A stretch of 64,000 bases of DNA, from the NCBI RefSeq assembly GCF_018263905.1, contig NZ_JAAFZU010000002.1, positions 1 through 64,000 on the forward strand, read 5' to 3'. The stretch comes from Loktanella sp. SALINAS62 (GTDB taxonomy: Bacteria; Pseudomonadota; Alphaproteobacteria; Rhodobacterales; Rhodobacteraceae). The position numbers and the translations under genes are program-made. Shown piece after piece: positions 9,765 through 19,893 of the stretch. Positions within the stretch are counted from its first letter, which is position 1, and every line of letters begins with the position of its first letter. A model generated the notes under the pieces. That model was not told where the DNA came from, made no database searches, and saw only the letters and a program-made list of their open reading frames with translations.

Positions 9765-10340
9765 TCAGGGCGTTTCAGTGCCGCTGCCCGCGACCGTGCC
9801 TTCGTGCAGCAGGAATTCTTTCCATGATCTGCTGTCGGTGAACTGTGGATAGGCCGTCAGGAACACGGTCCGCCGGGCCAGCACGTCAATCCGGTCGCCG
9901 CAGCGTTCGCCGGTACCCACACGGCAAAACGCCAGCTTGATCGCCTCATAGGCGGTATCCGTCTGGGAATAGCGCTGTTCGCTGGCCGGGCGCGCATAGC
10001 GTACGGCCTCGTGCGTGTCGACGTCACCGGTCAGAACCAGTGCTGCGGTGAACTGGCGCGCGCATCCATCGGTGAACCCGTCCACGTAATGGGTCCGCAG
10101 CGCCGTGCTGCCGGGCGATGTGTCATACACCGTATAGCCAGAGGCCGTTGCAACCGCCGTCCCCATCGCCGCCGAAGAGACACCACAGGTCGTGGCGATA
10201 TCCCCGAATGACAGCTGCGCGCCGGGTGCGGCCATCGCGGCATCAACGTCGGACGTGACCAAAGGCGTGCCGCCCCCCACGGCCACAGCACCGCACCCCG
10301 CAAGGGCTGCACAGACCAACACGGTCAAGGTCGCTTTCAT
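9765..10340 (-). CDS. Predicted lipoprotein of unknown function
   Basis: About 191 residues. A short signal peptide ends in a lipobox (AALAGC), so the mature protein should be lipid-anchored at Cys and face the periplasm. The rest (ISFATTCGV-like start, TASGYTVYDTSPGS, HYVDGFTDGCARQFTAAL, then RTVFLTAYPQFTDS) has four scattered cysteines that could form disulfides. I recognise no domain. Three ATG codons lie in a row (10346, 10343, 10340); the last has the best distance from GGGA. It follows dnaE on the same strand and may be co-transcribed. Confidence 0.7.
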   Translation of the reverse strand: MKATLTVLVCAALAGCGAVAVGGGTPLVTSDVDAAMAAPGAQLSFGDIATTCGVSSAAMGTAVATASGYTVYDTSPGSTALRTHYVDGFTDGCARQFTAALVLTGDVDTHEAVRYARPASEQRYSQTDTAYEAIKLAFCRVGTGERCGDRIDVLARRTVFLTAYPQFTDSRSWKEFLLHEGTVAGSGTETP

Positions 10341-10386
10341 CATCATTCCCATCCAAATATCGCGACACAGCCCCGGCGCTGCGCGC

Positions 10387-13300
10387 TCAGGCGTCTTCAA
10401 CCTCGATGACGCCGCCCAGACTGCGCAGCGCCCCCCTGATTTGCGGATTGACCGGGAAATCCTGTCCCAGATCAACCTCGACCTCGCCGGGCAGGCCATC
10501 GGCCATCAGGCGAAAGAACACAGGCCCCCGCGCGCCCTTGACCTTGTCGCGGGCGGCGTTCGCCAGAATGGATGCCACCGACGGGATCGCCTCTGGCCCG
10601 TCCAGAAACACCCGCAGGCCGTTGCTGGCCGCGTCGACGACCGCGCTGTCGATCGGGCTGACGGACCGGCCCAGCAGTTTCAACTGATCGCTTTCCATCG
10701 TCGCTTCGCACTGGATGACGACCTGACTGCCGGTTTCCAGATACTCGCGCGCCGCTTCCAGCGTGTCGCTGAACATCGTGACCTCATATTGCCCGGTCGG
10801 GTCCGACAGTTGGACAAAGGCAAAACGATTCCCGCGTGCCGATTTGCGTTCCTGCCGTCCCGACACGGTGCCCGCCATTTTCACGATGGCCGCACCGCGT
10901 TCGGCCCGTGCGGTAACTTCGTCCAGCGTCATGACGTTCTTGCGTTTCAGCGCGCCCATGTAATCGTCCAGCGGATGGCCGGACAGATAGAACCCGATGG
11001 CCTTGAACTCTTCGGCCAGCCGTTCGGCGGGCAGCCAGTCGTCGCCACCTGCAAGGCGCGGTTCGGGCAAATCTTCGCCCGCATCACCGAACAGGCTGAC
11101 CTGATTAGAATTTTTCTGGTCGTGGATCGCCGCCGAATAACCGACCAGCGCATCAAGACTGGCCATCACGCGCCGCCGGTTCGGGTCCAGCACATCGAAC
11201 GCCCCAGCCCGCGCCAGCATTTCAAGGGGGCGCTTGCCCACGCGTTTCAGATCGACCCGGCGGGCCAGATCGAACAGCGTCACGAACTGATCATCGCCGC
11301 GTGCGGTCACGATCAGTTGCATCGCATCGACACCGACGTTTTTCAGCGCACCAAGCCCGTAGACCAGCTTGCCGTCGCGCACATCGAACGTCGCCATCGA
11401 CCGGTTCACGCAGGGCGGGATGTAACCGATGCCCAGTCCTTTTTTGACCTCTTGGAAATAGACGCCCAGCTTGTCGGTCAGGTGGATATCGCAGTTCATC
11501 ACCCCGGCCATGAATTCGACTGCGTGGTTCGCTTTGAGCCAGGCCGTCTGGTAGCTGACCACCGCATAGGCCGCCGCGTGCGATTTGTTGAACCCGTAGT
11601 TGGCGAATTTTTCCAACAGGTCAAAGACCTCTCTGGCCTTTTTCTTATCGACGCCGTTTGCGATGGCACCCGCCTCGAATTTGGGGCGTTCCTTTGCCAT
11701 TTCTTCGGCGATCTTCTTGCCCATCGCGCGGCGCAACAGGTCGGCCCCGCCCAGACTGTAGCCCGCCATGACCTGCGCAATCTGCATCACCTGTTCCTGA
11801 TAGACGATGATGCCCTGGGTTTCTTCAAGGATGTAATCGATGCTGGGGTGGATCGATTCCAGTTCCTTTTGGCCGTTCTTCACCTCGCAATAGGTGGGGA
11901 TGTTTTCCATCGGGCCGGGACGATACAGCGCCACAAGGGCCACGATGTCCTCGATGCAGGTCGGTTTCATCCGTTTCAGCGCGTCCATCATGCCGCTGGA
12001 TTCCACTTGGAACACGGCGACCGTCTTGGCGGCGGCATAAAGCGCATAGGATTTCGGATCGTCCAGCGGGATCGTCCCGATGTCGTTTTCCGCGCCCGCG
12101 GGCGGTTCATACAGCGTGTTGCCGTCCGCATCGACATGCAGCGGGCGGCCCGATTTCAGGATCAGATCCACCGCGTTCTGGATCACCGTCAGGGTTTTCA
12201 GTCCCAGAAAGTCGAATTTGACCAGCCCTGCCTGTTCGACCCATTTCATGTTGAACTGGGTTGCGGGCATGTCCGACCGGGGGTCCTGATACAGCGGCAC
12301 AAGCGCATCCAGCGGACGGTCCCCGATCACCACACCGGCGGCGTGGGTCGATGCGTTGCGCAACAACCCTTCGACCTGCTGGGCATATTTCAGCAGACGG
12401 TCCACGACCTCTTCGGCCTTGGCTTCTTCGCGCAGGCGGGGTTCATCGGCCAGCGCTTTTTCGATGCTGACGGGTTTGACGCCTTCGACCGGGATCATCT
12501 TGGACAGGCGGTCAACCTGACCATATGGCATCTGCAACACGCGGCCCACATCGCGCACCGCCGCCTTGGACAACAGCGCGCCAAAGGTGATGATCTGACC
12601 GACCTTGTCGCGTCCGTATTTGTCCTGCACGTAACGGATGACCTCTTCGCGTCGGTCCATGCAAAAGTCGATGTCGAAATCGGGCATCGACACCCGTTCG
12701 GGGTTCAGGAACCGTTCGAACAGCAGCGAATAGCGCAGCGGGTCAAGATCGGTGATCAGCAGCGCATAGGCCACCAGCGATCCTGCACCCGACCCCCGGC
12801 CCGGCCCCACGGGGATATTCTGGCCCTTGGCCCATTTGATGAAATCGGCCACGATCAGGAAATAGCCGGGGAACCCCATGCCTTCGATGATCCCCAACTC
12901 GAATTCCAGCCGTTTTTCATAATCTTCGACAGGGGCGGCGTGCGGAATGATGGCAAGCCGTGCGCGCAGGCCTTCCTGTGCCTGACGGCGCAATTCCGCG
13001 ACCTCGTCATCGGCAAATCGCGGCAGGATCGGGTCGCGTTTATACACCTTGAACGCACATCGCCGCGCGATTTCGACGGTGTTTTCCAGCGCTTCCGGCA
13101 GGTCCGCGAACAGTGTCGCCATTTCCTGTTGCGACTTGAAATAATGCTGCGCGGTCAGCCGCCTGCGGTCTTCCTGCTGGTCGACATAGGCACCGTCCGC
13201 AATGCACAGCAGCGCGTCATGTGCTTCATACAGGTCCGATTTCGGGAAATGCACGTCGTTCGTTGCGACCAGCGGAATATCCTTGGCATAGGCCATTTCG

Positions 13301-13887
13301 ACATGGCCGCGTTCGGTCAATGCCTCTGCCGGGGGCAGACCGTCGCCGTCGGGATGGCGCTGCAGTTCCATATACAGGCGATCACCGAACAATGCGTGCA
13401 GCGTGTCCACCAGCGCCTCTGCCCTTGGGCGCTGGCCTTGGCGCAACAGCCGCCCCACAGGGCCATCCGGCCCGCCCGTCAGGCAGATCAGGCCTGCGTT
13501 GTATTGCGACAGATCGTCGATGCTGACCTGTGGCACCAGCCCATCGCTGCGCAGATACAGGGCAGAGTTCAGCTTCATCAGGTTCATGTAGCCCTGTTCG
13601 GTCTGCGCCAGCAGAACGATGGACGCAGGCGCATCGGGCCGCTTGCCGGGTTCCGGCGTCGTGTAGCCCAGCGCGATCTGGCAGCCGATGATCGGCTGCA
13701 ACCCCGCCTTTGACGCATATTCGCTGAATTCCAGTGCCGCGAACATGTTGTTGCTGTCGGTCACGGCGACGGCGGGCATGTCGTGCTTTTCGGCCAGCCC
13801 GGACAATTTCTTGACCGGAACAGCGCCTTCAAGCAGCGAATATTCGGTGTGCAGACGCAGGTGGATGAATCGGGGTGCTTTGCTCAT
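10387..13887 (-). CDS. dnaE: DNA polymerase III subunit alpha
   Basis: The replicative polymerase. At 1166 residues it has the expected parts: N-terminal PHP domain (HLRLHTEYSLLEGA, about 9-22), the palm domain with the catalytic PDFDIDF motif (402-408) and the preceding GPGRGSGAGSLVAY loop, the fingers (YRPGPMENIP, GKKIAEEMAKER, NKSHAAAYAVVSYQTAW), a tandem helix-hairpin-helix region, an OB-fold region (KMAGTVSGRQERKSARGN) and the C-terminal tau-binding tail. The gene is divergent from an ArsR-type regulator. The opposite strand has a long open frame (10192-13713), a by-product of codon bias. Confidence 0.97.
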   Translation of the reverse strand: MSKAPRFIHLRLHTEYSLLEGAVPVKKLSGLAEKHDMPAVAVTDSNNMFAALEFSEYASKAGLQPIIGCQIALGYTTPEPGKRPDAPASIVLLAQTEQGYMNLMKLNSALYLRSDGLVPQVSIDDLSQYNAGLICLTGGPDGPVGRLLRQGQRPRAEALVDTLHALFGDRLYMELQRHPDGDGLPPAEALTERGHVEMAYAKDIPLVATNDVHFPKSDLYEAHDALLCIADGAYVDQQEDRRRLTAQHYFKSQQEMATLFADLPEALENTVEIARRCAFKVYKRDPILPRFADDEVAELRRQAQEGLRARLAIIPHAAPVEDYEKRLEFELGIIEGMGFPGYFLIVADFIKWAKGQNIPVGPGRGSGAGSLVAYALLITDLDPLRYSLLFERFLNPERVSMPDFDIDFCMDRREEVIRYVQDKYGRDKVGQIITFGALLSKAAVRDVGRVLQMPYGQVDRLSKMIPVEGVKPVSIEKALADEPRLREEAKAEEVVDRLLKYAQQVEGLLRNASTHAAGVVIGDRPLDALVPLYQDPRSDMPATQFNMKWVEQAGLVKFDFLGLKTLTVIQNAVDLILKSGRPLHVDADGNTLYEPPAGAENDIGTIPLDDPKSYALYAAAKTVAVFQVESSGMMDALKRMKPTCIEDIVALVALYRPGPMENIPTYCEVKNGQKELESIHPSIDYILEETQGIIVYQEQVMQIAQVMAGYSLGGADLLRRAMGKKIAEEMAKERPKFEAGAIANGVDKKKAREVFDLLEKFANYGFNKSHAAAYAVVSYQTAWLKANHAVEFMAGVMNCDIHLTDKLGVYFQEVKKGLGIGYIPPCVNRSMATFDVRDGKLVYGLGALKNVGVDAMQLIVTARGDDQFVTLFDLARRVDLKRVGKRPLEMLARAGAFDVLDPNRRRVMASLDALVGYSAAIHDQKNSNQVSLFGDAGEDLPEPRLAGGDDWLPAERLAEEFKAIGFYLSGHPLDDYMGALKRKNVMTLDEVTARAERGAAIVKMAGTVSGRQERKSARGNRFAFVQLSDPTGQYEVTMFSDTLEAAREYLETGSQVVIQCEATMESDQLKLLGRSVSPIDSAVVDAASNGLRVFLDGPEAIPSVASILANAARDKVKGARGPVFFRLMADGLPGEVEVDLGQDFPVNPQIRGALRSLGGVIEVEDA

Positions 13888-13970
13888 GCGGGCAACCTAC
13901 GCCCCGCGCCGGGACTGGGAAAGCGAAACGTGCCGTTGACGTGGCCGCCCGGCAATGCGACGCCATCACA

Positions 13971-14345
13971 ATGTCGCTGCCCCTGAACGCCTTTTTCGCC
14001 GCCCTGTCCGATCCGACCCGCCGCGCGGTGCTGGAACAACTGTCGGGCGGCCCCAAAACCGTCAGCGCACTGGCGGCGCCGCACGATATCGCACTGCCCA
14101 GTTTCATGAAGCATCTGGCAAAACTGGAAGCGGCGGGGCTGGTCCGGTCCGTGAAAAAAGGCCGGGTCCGCACCTGCCATCTGAACACCGATCCCCTGAT
14201 CGAAGCGCAGGGCTGGCTTGCGTGGCAACGCGCGATCTGGGAACGTCAGCTCGGGTCGCAAGATCAGCTGGCGCTGTCACTTGATGAAGCCGACGACCCG
14301 GCCCATCATACAAGGATTCCACCCCGACATGACCGCAGCACATGA
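13971..14345 (+). CDS. ArsR family transcriptional regulator
   Basis: A 124-residue winged-helix regulator. FFAALSDPTRRAVLEQL opens the ArsR fold and is followed by SFMKHLAKLEAAGLVRS, the recognition-helix region. No metal-binding ELCVCDL motif is seen, so it belongs to the non-metal ArsR type that is usually paired with an SRPBCC/AHSA1 gene. That partner follows with a 17-base overlap. The start at 13971 was chosen because MSLPLNAFFAALSDP aligns with family N-termini; the frame is open upstream without a binding site. Confidence 0.87.
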   Translation: MSLPLNAFFAALSDPTRRAVLEQLSGGPKTVSALAAPHDIALPSFMKHLAKLEAAGLVRSVKKGRVRTCHLNTDPLIEAQGWLAWQRAIWERQLGSQDQLALSLDEADDPAHHTRIPPRHDRST

Positions 14346-14808
14346 CCTGACGTTCACCCGCACACTGTCCGCGACCCCCGCACAGGTCTGGCGCTGCTGG
14401 ACCGAACCCGACCTACTGATGCAATGGTTCACACCCCGCCCCGTCACGACGACATCGGCAGACATCGATGCGCGACCCGGCGGCATCTTTCGCACCGTGA
14501 TGCAGGTGCCCGACCATGGCGAAATGGCGGGCGCTGCGGGATGCTTTCTGGTGGCCGACCCGGAACGCCAACTGATCTGGACCAATGCGCTGGGACCGGG
14601 ATTCCGCCCGAATGCGCTGGGCGATGGCCCGATGGATTTCGCCCTGACCGCACGGATCGACATGGCACCCGCACCGGGCGGCTGCACCTATACCGCGACC
14701 TGCACCCATGCCACACCACAGGCAGCCCAAACCCACGCCGACATGGGGTTTCACGATGGCTGGGGTGCCGCGACCACCCAGCTTGAGGCGTTGGCGCGCA
14801 GGCTTTAG
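14329..14808 (+). CDS. SRPBCC family (AHSA1-like) protein
   Basis: A 159-residue START-like protein of the Aha1/YdjC-type SRPBCC group. The opening strand DLTFTRTLSATPAQVWRCWTEPDLLMQWF is diagnostic, followed by the GGIFRTVMQ and DFALTARIDM strands and the C-terminal helix HDGWGAATTQLEAL. The ATG at 14329 lies inside the end of the ArsR gene, so the two are translationally linked. ArsR-SRPBCC pairs are common in bacteria; the bound small molecule is unknown. Confidence 0.87.
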   Translation: MTAAHDLTFTRTLSATPAQVWRCWTEPDLLMQWFTPRPVTTTSADIDARPGGIFRTVMQVPDHGEMAGAAGCFLVADPERQLIWTNALGPGFRPNALGDGPMDFALTARIDMAPAPGGCTYTATCTHATPQAAQTHADMGFHDGWGAATTQLEALARRL

Positions 14809-15161
14809 TCCGGCTGCAAAATCTCGATCCGGTTGCCGAACGGGTCGGTGATATAGAACCGTCGCAGCCCCGGCAGCGCCGTGATCGCACTGCCACCCAG
14901 CGCGGCATGGGCCGCCAGCAGATCATCCACAATCAACGCCGGATGTGCCTTGCGCGCGGGCACGAACGGATCTTCGACCCCCAGATGCAGCGCCAGCGTG
15001 CCGCCCGTGAACCAGCAGCCGCCGCGTCCGGCCAGATCGGCGGGCTTGTCCACCTCTTGCAGGCCAAGTTGCCCGACATAGAACGCGCGCGCCTGCGGCT
15101 CTGCCCCTACAGGCATCGCCAGTTGCACGTGATGCAGCCCCGTCACTGTGAACCCGGTCAT
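14805..15161 (-). CDS. VOC family (glyoxalase-like) protein
   Basis: A 118-residue vicinal-oxygen-chelate protein. It has the opening GLHHVQLAMP strand with the first metal-ligand histidine, an AFYVGQLGLQEVDKP helix-turn, and the closing FYITDPFGNRIEILQP with the last ligand glutamate. The activity is unknown (dioxygenase, glyoxalase or resistance protein). The stop codons of this gene and the SRPBCC gene overlap by four bases tail to tail. The start at 15161 gives the family N-terminus. Confidence 0.85.
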   Translation of the reverse strand: MTGFTVTGLHHVQLAMPVGAEPQARAFYVGQLGLQEVDKPADLAGRGGCWFTGGTLALHLGVEDPFVPARKAHPALIVDDLLAAHAALGGSAITALPGLRRFYITDPFGNRIEILQPD

Positions 15162-15389
15162 GCCCTGTTTCCACGCTGTCCTATCGTCACGGCGCGGTAT
15201 CGCCCCGGAACGCAACCGCCACAACCCCACCGTGCGCCCCCGGCGCGCCCGGAACATGCGCTGGCGCAAGCCGCGCGCGTGTAACCCTTGCCAAACGCGT
15301 CCCGATCCGTTTTCCTGTGCAAAGGGACGCGTCTACGCCGCATCGACGCGCCCGGCTGATGGATTTTCGGTATCGCGGCGGACACATCC

Positions 15390-16742
15390 ATGCACACCAC
15401 CTTTCGTCTGAACGGAAAGGTCGTCAGCGTTGACAGCGACCCCACGCGCACCCTGCTGGACTGGCTGCGCGAAGACCGCGGCCTGACCGGCACAAAAGAA
15501 GGCTGCAACGAAGGCGACTGCGGCGCCTGTTCGGTCATCGTCACCGATGACGACGGCGCACGCACGCTGAATGCCTGTATTCTGTTTCTACCGCAACTGG
15601 CGGGCAAGGCGGTCCGCACCGTCGAAGGCATCGCCGCCCCCGACGGCACATTGCATCCCGTGCAACAGGCCATGGTCGACCACCACGGCAGCCAATGCGG
15701 TTTCTGCACCCCCGGTTTCATCGTGGCGATGGCCGCAGCCCACCTAAAGGGCCGGACCGACCACGACGACCAACTGGCAGGCAACCTGTGCCGTTGCACG
15801 GGATACGCGCCCATCGTGCGCGCCGCACAGGCCGCCGAAAGCGCGCCAGTGCCCGCCCATATGCACGACACACCCGTCGATGCCCCCGCCCCGTTCGCCC
15901 CCGCGACCGAAGACGCGCTGGCCGACTGGTATGCAGCGCACCCGAACGGCACGCTGATCGCCGGCGCAACCGATGTGGGCCTGTGGGTGACAAAGCAGTT
16001 CCGCGATCTGGGGGATGTGGCATTCCTGAACCGCTGCACCGATTTGCAGACGATCACGGAAACGGACGATACTTTTTACATCGGCGCGGGCGTCACCATG
16101 ACCCGCGTGCTGGATGCCATCGGGGATCATTACCCGTCCTATGGCCAGATGATCGGCCGCTATGGGTCGGTGCAGGTGCGCAACGCCGCGACCATCGGGG
16201 GCAACATCGCAAACGGCTCTCCGATCGGTGACAATCCGCCTGCGCTGATCGCGCTTGGCGCGACGCTGCATCTGCGATGTGGCGACACCCGGCGACACAT
16301 GCCGTTGCAGGATTTTTTCCTGTCCTACGGCAAACAAGACCGTGCGCCGGGCGAATTCGTCACCGGAATCAGCATTCCCAAGGGGCGGGTCAACCACCGC
16401 GTCTACAAGATTTCCAAACGGTTCGATCAGGATATCTCGGCGGTCTGCGGGGCGTTCGATCTGGATATCACGGATGGCACAGTGACCGCCGCGCGGATCG
16501 CATTCGGCGGCATGGCAGGCACACCGCTCCGCGCCAGCACGGTCGAGGCGGCCCTGACAGGCCAGCCGTGGACGGCACAGACCATCGCTGCCGCCCTGCC
16601 CGCCTTTGCGCAGGATTACCAACCCCTGTCGGACATGCGCGCAAGTGCTGCATATCGCCTGCAAACCGCGCAAAACCTGCTGCGCCGGTATCATGCCGAT
16701 CTGAGCGGGGCCGCGCATGACGTGCGGATGGTGTCGGCATGA
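15390..16742 (+). CDS. xdhA: Xanthine dehydrogenase small subunit (FeS and FAD)
   Basis: Electron-transfer subunit of the molybdenum enzyme that oxidises hypoxanthine and xanthine to urate. The 450 residues hold a plant-type [2Fe-2S] site (Cys39, Cys44, Cys47, Cys63), a second [2Fe-2S] domain (Cys103, Cys106, Cys134, Cys136) and an FAD-binding domain from about residue 165 ([32 protein letters not shown]). This split architecture is that of bacterial XdhA/XdhB. The stop overlaps the xdhB start by four bases. The intergenic region before it is about 230 bp. Confidence 0.95.
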   Translation: MHTTFRLNGKVVSVDSDPTRTLLDWLREDRGLTGTKEGCNEGDCGACSVIVTDDDGARTLNACILFLPQLAGKAVRTVEGIAAPDGTLHPVQQAMVDHHGSQCGFCTPGFIVAMAAAHLKGRTDHDDQLAGNLCRCTGYAPIVRAAQAAESAPVPAHMHDTPVDAPAPFAPATEDALADWYAAHPNGTLIAGATDVGLWVTKQFRDLGDVAFLNRCTDLQTITETDDTFYIGAGVTMTRVLDAIGDHYPSYGQMIGRYGSVQVRNAATIGGNIANGSPIGDNPPALIALGATLHLRCGDTRRHMPLQDFFLSYGKQDRAPGEFVTGISIPKGRVNHRVYKISKRFDQDISAVCGAFDLDITDGTVTAARIAFGGMAGTPLRASTVEAALTGQPWTAQTIAAALPAFAQDYQPLSDMRASAAYRLQTAQNLLRRYHADLSGAAHDVRMVSA

Positions 16743-19153
16743 GCGTCGCAAAACCACTTCCGCACGATTCGGGCCAACTGCATGTCACCGGTGGCGCACG
16801 GTATATCGACGACATCCCGACGCCTGCCGACGCACTGCATCTGGCGTTTGGCCTGTCGGGTATCGCGCGGGGCCGCATCACCGACATGGACCTGTCCGAT
16901 GTGCGGACAGCACCCGGCGTTCACGCGGTGCTGACGGCGGACGACCTGCCCAGCGCCTGCGATGTCAGCCCGTCGAACCATGACGAACCGCTGCTGTCTG
17001 ACGGCACTGTGCATTATGCGGGCCAGCCGCTGTTTCTGGTGGTGGCCGACAGCCACGGTGCCGCCCGCCGCGCCGCCACCCGCGCGCGCGTCACCTATGA
17101 CGCACAGGACCCAATCCTGACGGTAGAACAGGCGCTGGCCGCCGATAGCCGGTTCGAGGACGGCCCCCGCATCTGGACCAAGGGCGACATAGGCCGCGCA
17201 CTTGACGCCGCCCCCCACCGGATCACGGGCCGGATCGACATGGGCGGGCAGGAACATTTCTATCTGGAAGGTCAGGCCGCACTGGCGCTGCCGCAGGAAG
17301 GCGGCGACATGGTCGTCCATTCCTCGACCCAGCACCCGACCGAAATCCAGCACAAGGTCGCAGAGGCATTGCACCTGCCGATGCACGCCGTGCGGGTCGA
17401 AGTGCGGCGCATGGGCGGCGGGTTCGGCGGCAAGGAAAGCCAGGGCAACGCGCTGGCCGTCGCCTGCGCCGTGGTCGCGGCACATATGCAGCGCCCAGCA
17501 CGGATGCGTTACGACCGCGATGACGACATGATCATCACTGGCAAGCGTCACGATTTCCGCATCGATTACGACGCGGGTTTTGACGGCAGCGGGCGTCTGC
17601 TGGGTGTCGATTTCACCCATTACGCGCGCTGTGGCTGGGCGATGGACCTGTCGCTGCCGGTGGCCGACCGCGCGATGCTGCATGCGGACAATGCCTATTT
17701 GCTGGCGGCCTGCCGGATCACGTCGCACCGGTTGAAAACCAACACCCAAAGCGCCACCGCGTTTCGCGGCTTCGGCGGTCCGCAGGGGCTGCTTGGTATC
17801 GAACGGGTGATGGATCACGCGGCGCATGTGCTGGGGCTGGACCCGGTCGCGGTGCGCCGGATCAACTATTACCGCGCAATGAACGCCGTCGGAGGGGGGC
17901 CGTCTGCCCCCCGGCCTGCGGCCCCCCCCGAGAGTATTTCAGGCAAGATGATGCATGCGGACATCGCGTCACGCGGATCGCAGACCGTGGCCGACGACCG
18001 TCATGCCGTCGATGCAGGTCATGTGAATACGACGCCCTATGGCATGACAGTGGCGGATTTCATCCTGCACGACATGACCGACAGGCTGTTGACGACATCG
18101 GATTATGCCGCCCGGCGCACGGCGATCGCCGCATGGAACGCCGACCAGCCGCTGATGAAACGCGGCATCGCGTTTTCACCGGTGAAATTCGGCATTTCGT
18201 TCACGCTGACCCACCTTAATCAGGCAGGCGCACTGGTGCATGTGTATCAGGACGGATCGATCCATCTGAACCATGGCGGGACGGAAATGGGTCAGGGGTT
18301 GTTTCAGAAGGTGGCGCAGGTCGCCGCCAGCCGGTTCGGCGTGGACCCGTCCATGATCAAGATCACGGCGACCGATACCGGCAAGGTGCCCAACACCAGT
18401 GCGACGGCGGCGTCGTCGGGCGCGGATCTGAACGGGATGGCGGTGGCCAACGCCTGTGACACGATCCGCGACCGGATCGCCGCCTGTTTGGCGGAATTCC
18501 ATCAGGTGGCCCCCGATACGGTACGGTTCGGTGACGGACAGGTGCAGGTCGCGGGCGATACGATGTCGTTCGAAAAAGCCGTGACAACCGCCTATCAGAA
18601 CCGCGTCAGCCTGTCGGCCACGGGTTTCTACAAGACACCCGACCTTGCCTGGGACCGGATCGCGGGACAGGGGCGGCCGTTCTTTTATTTTGCGCAGGGC
18701 GCCGCCGTGACAGAGGTCGTGATCGACACGTTGACCGGCGAGAACCGGATTTTGCGCACCGACGTGCTGCATGACGCCGGCACGTCGCTGAACCCGGCAC
18801 TGGACATCGGCCAGATCGAAGGCGGCTATGTGCAGGGTGCGGGCTGGCTGACGATGGAAGAACTGGTCTGGGACGACAGGGGCGTGCTGAAAACCCATGC
18901 CCCCAGCACCTATAAGATTCCCGGCTGTGGCGACCGGCCCCGCATCTTTAACGTGGACCTGTGGGACCAGCCGAACCCGGCGGCGACGATCTACCGGTCC
19001 AAGGCGGTGGGTGAGCCGCCGTTCATGCTGGGTGTCTCGGCGTATCTGGCGCTGTCGGACGCCTGTGCCGCCTGCGGGCCGCACTGGCCCGACCTGCAAG
19101 CGCCCGCCACGGCAGAGGCGGTGCTGGCCGCCATCGCCCGCGCTACCGGATGA
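16739..19153 (+). CDS. xdhB: Xanthine dehydrogenase molybdopterin-binding subunit
   Basis: Catalytic subunit that carries the molybdenum cofactor. The 804 residues include the [14 protein letters not shown] substrate-channel motif, [12 protein letters not shown], the FRGFGGPQG loop, HGGTEMGQG and the C-terminal [12 protein letters not shown] with the catalytic Glu. Residues about 384-415 are unlike the family: they are encoded by a GC palindrome and a copy of an interspersed repeat (17889-17956) that stayed in frame, reading [13 protein letters not shown] then SISGKMMH. The family normally continues from NYYRA directly towards TTPYGM, so this is an in-frame insertion in a surface loop. The gene is otherwise complete. 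Confidence 0.94.
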   Translation: MSVAKPLPHDSGQLHVTGGARYIDDIPTPADALHLAFGLSGIARGRITDMDLSDVRTAPGVHAVLTADDLPSACDVSPSNHDEPLLSDGTVHYAGQPLFLVVADSHGAARRAATRARVTYDAQDPILTVEQALAADSRFEDGPRIWTKGDIGRALDAAPHRITGRIDMGGQEHFYLEGQAALALPQEGGDMVVHSSTQHPTEIQHKVAEALHLPMHAVRVEVRRMGGGFGGKESQGNALAVACAVVAAHMQRPARMRYDRDDDMIITGKRHDFRIDYDAGFDGSGRLLGVDFTHYARCGWAMDLSLPVADRAMLHADNAYLLAACRITSHRLKTNTQSATAFRGFGGPQGLLGIERVMDHAAHVLGLDPVAVRRINYYRAMNAVGGGPSAPRPAAPPESISGKMMHADIASRGSQTVADDRHAVDAGHVNTTPYGMTVADFILHDMTDRLLTTSDYAARRTAIAAWNADQPLMKRGIAFSPVKFGISFTLTHLNQAGALVHVYQDGSIHLNHGGTEMGQGLFQKVAQVAASRFGVDPSMIKITATDTGKVPNTSATAASSGADLNGMAVANACDTIRDRIAACLAEFHQVAPDTVRFGDGQVQVAGDTMSFEKAVTTAYQNRVSLSATGFYKTPDLAWDRIAGQGRPFFYFAQGAAVTEVVIDTLTGENRILRTDVLHDAGTSLNPALDIGQIEGGYVQGAGWLTMEELVWDDRGVLKTHAPSTYKIPGCGDRPRIFNVDLWDQPNPAATIYRSKAVGEPPFMLGVSAYLALSDACAACGPHWPDLQAPATAEAVLAAIARATG
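17889..17956 (+). repeat. Interspersed repeat copy A, in frame inside xdhB
   Basis: A GC palindrome (GGAGGGGGGC ... GCCCCCCGG, then CCTGCGGCCCCCCCC) followed by GAGTATTTCAGGCAAGATGATGC-type core at about 17932-17955. Same core as copies B and D. This copy lies within an open reading frame and adds about 25-30 residues to XdhB. Confidence 0.85.
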
Positions 19154-19893
19154 CCGGCATCCGTATCACAGTGGCACGCACGGCAGGGTCCGTCCCGCGC
19201 GAGGCAGGCACCGCCATGTGGGTGGGGCCAGACCGCACCCATGGGACCATCGGTGGCGGTGCGCTGGAATGGGATGCCATCGCGCAGGCCCGTCGCATGC
19301 TGGCGGATGGGGCGACGCAGGCGCGTCAGGTCATACCGCTGGGACCGGCGCTGGGCCAGTGCTGCGGCGGGTCGGTCACGCTGGAATTTGTCGCAGCCGA
19401 CATGCCGGACAGGCCGCAGGGTCCACCACTGTGGATTTACGGGGCGGGGCACGTCGGGCGGGCGCTGGTCGATGTGATCGCGCCCCTGCCCGACTGGTCG
19501 ATCACATGGGTCGACGATGCGGCGGACCGGTTTCCGACAGCGATCCCAGACGGGGTGACGCCGCTGGTCGCCGCCGACATGACGCAGGGCGCGCGTCACG
19601 CACCGGATGATGCGGAACATCTGATCCTGACATATTCACACCGCATCGACCTTGACCTGTGCCACGCCATCCTGTCCCGGCCGTTTTCCGGTGCGGGCCT
19701 GATCGGATCAGCGACGAAATGGGCGCGCTTTCAGTCTCGGTTGCGGGTGTTGGGGCACACACCTGCCCAAATCGCACGCATTGCCTGTCCAATAGGCGAT
19801 CCAGCCTTGGGAAAACACCCGCAGGCCATTGCCATCAGCGTCGCAGGCGCGATGATACGCCGCACCGCCGCAAGACAGGAACGCCACGCATGA
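19150..19893 (+). CDS. xdhC: Xanthine dehydrogenase accessory protein XdhC
   Basis: Binds molybdenum cofactor and helps sulfurate and insert it into XdhB. The 247-residue protein has an N-terminal XdhC/CoxI domain (GSVPREAGTAMWVG, GTIGGGALEWDA, LGPALGQCCGG with the conserved double Cys) and a C-terminal Rossmann domain (LWIYGAGHVGRAL). The ATG overlaps the xdhB stop, and the stop overlaps the start of the ABC ATPase in the same way, so the xdh genes and the transporter appear to form a single transcript. Confidence 0.93.
   Translation: MTGIRITVARTAGSVPREAGTAMWVGPDRTHGTIGGGALEWDAIAQARRMLADGATQARQVIPLGPALGQCCGGSVTLEFVAADMPDRPQGPPLWIYGAGHVGRALVDVIAPLPDWSITWVDDAADRFPTAIPDGVTPLVAADMTQGARHAPDDAEHLILTYSHRIDLDLCHAILSRPFSGAGLIGSATKWARFQSRLRVLGHTPAQIARIACPIGDPALGKHPQAIAISVAGAMIRRTAARQERHA

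Noticed and set aside
10192-13713. A very long plus-strand open frame opposite dnaE
   Set aside because: Mirror frame produced by the third-position G+C bias of dnaE. Its translation has the His/Arg/Gln-rich look of antisense frames and no family motif.
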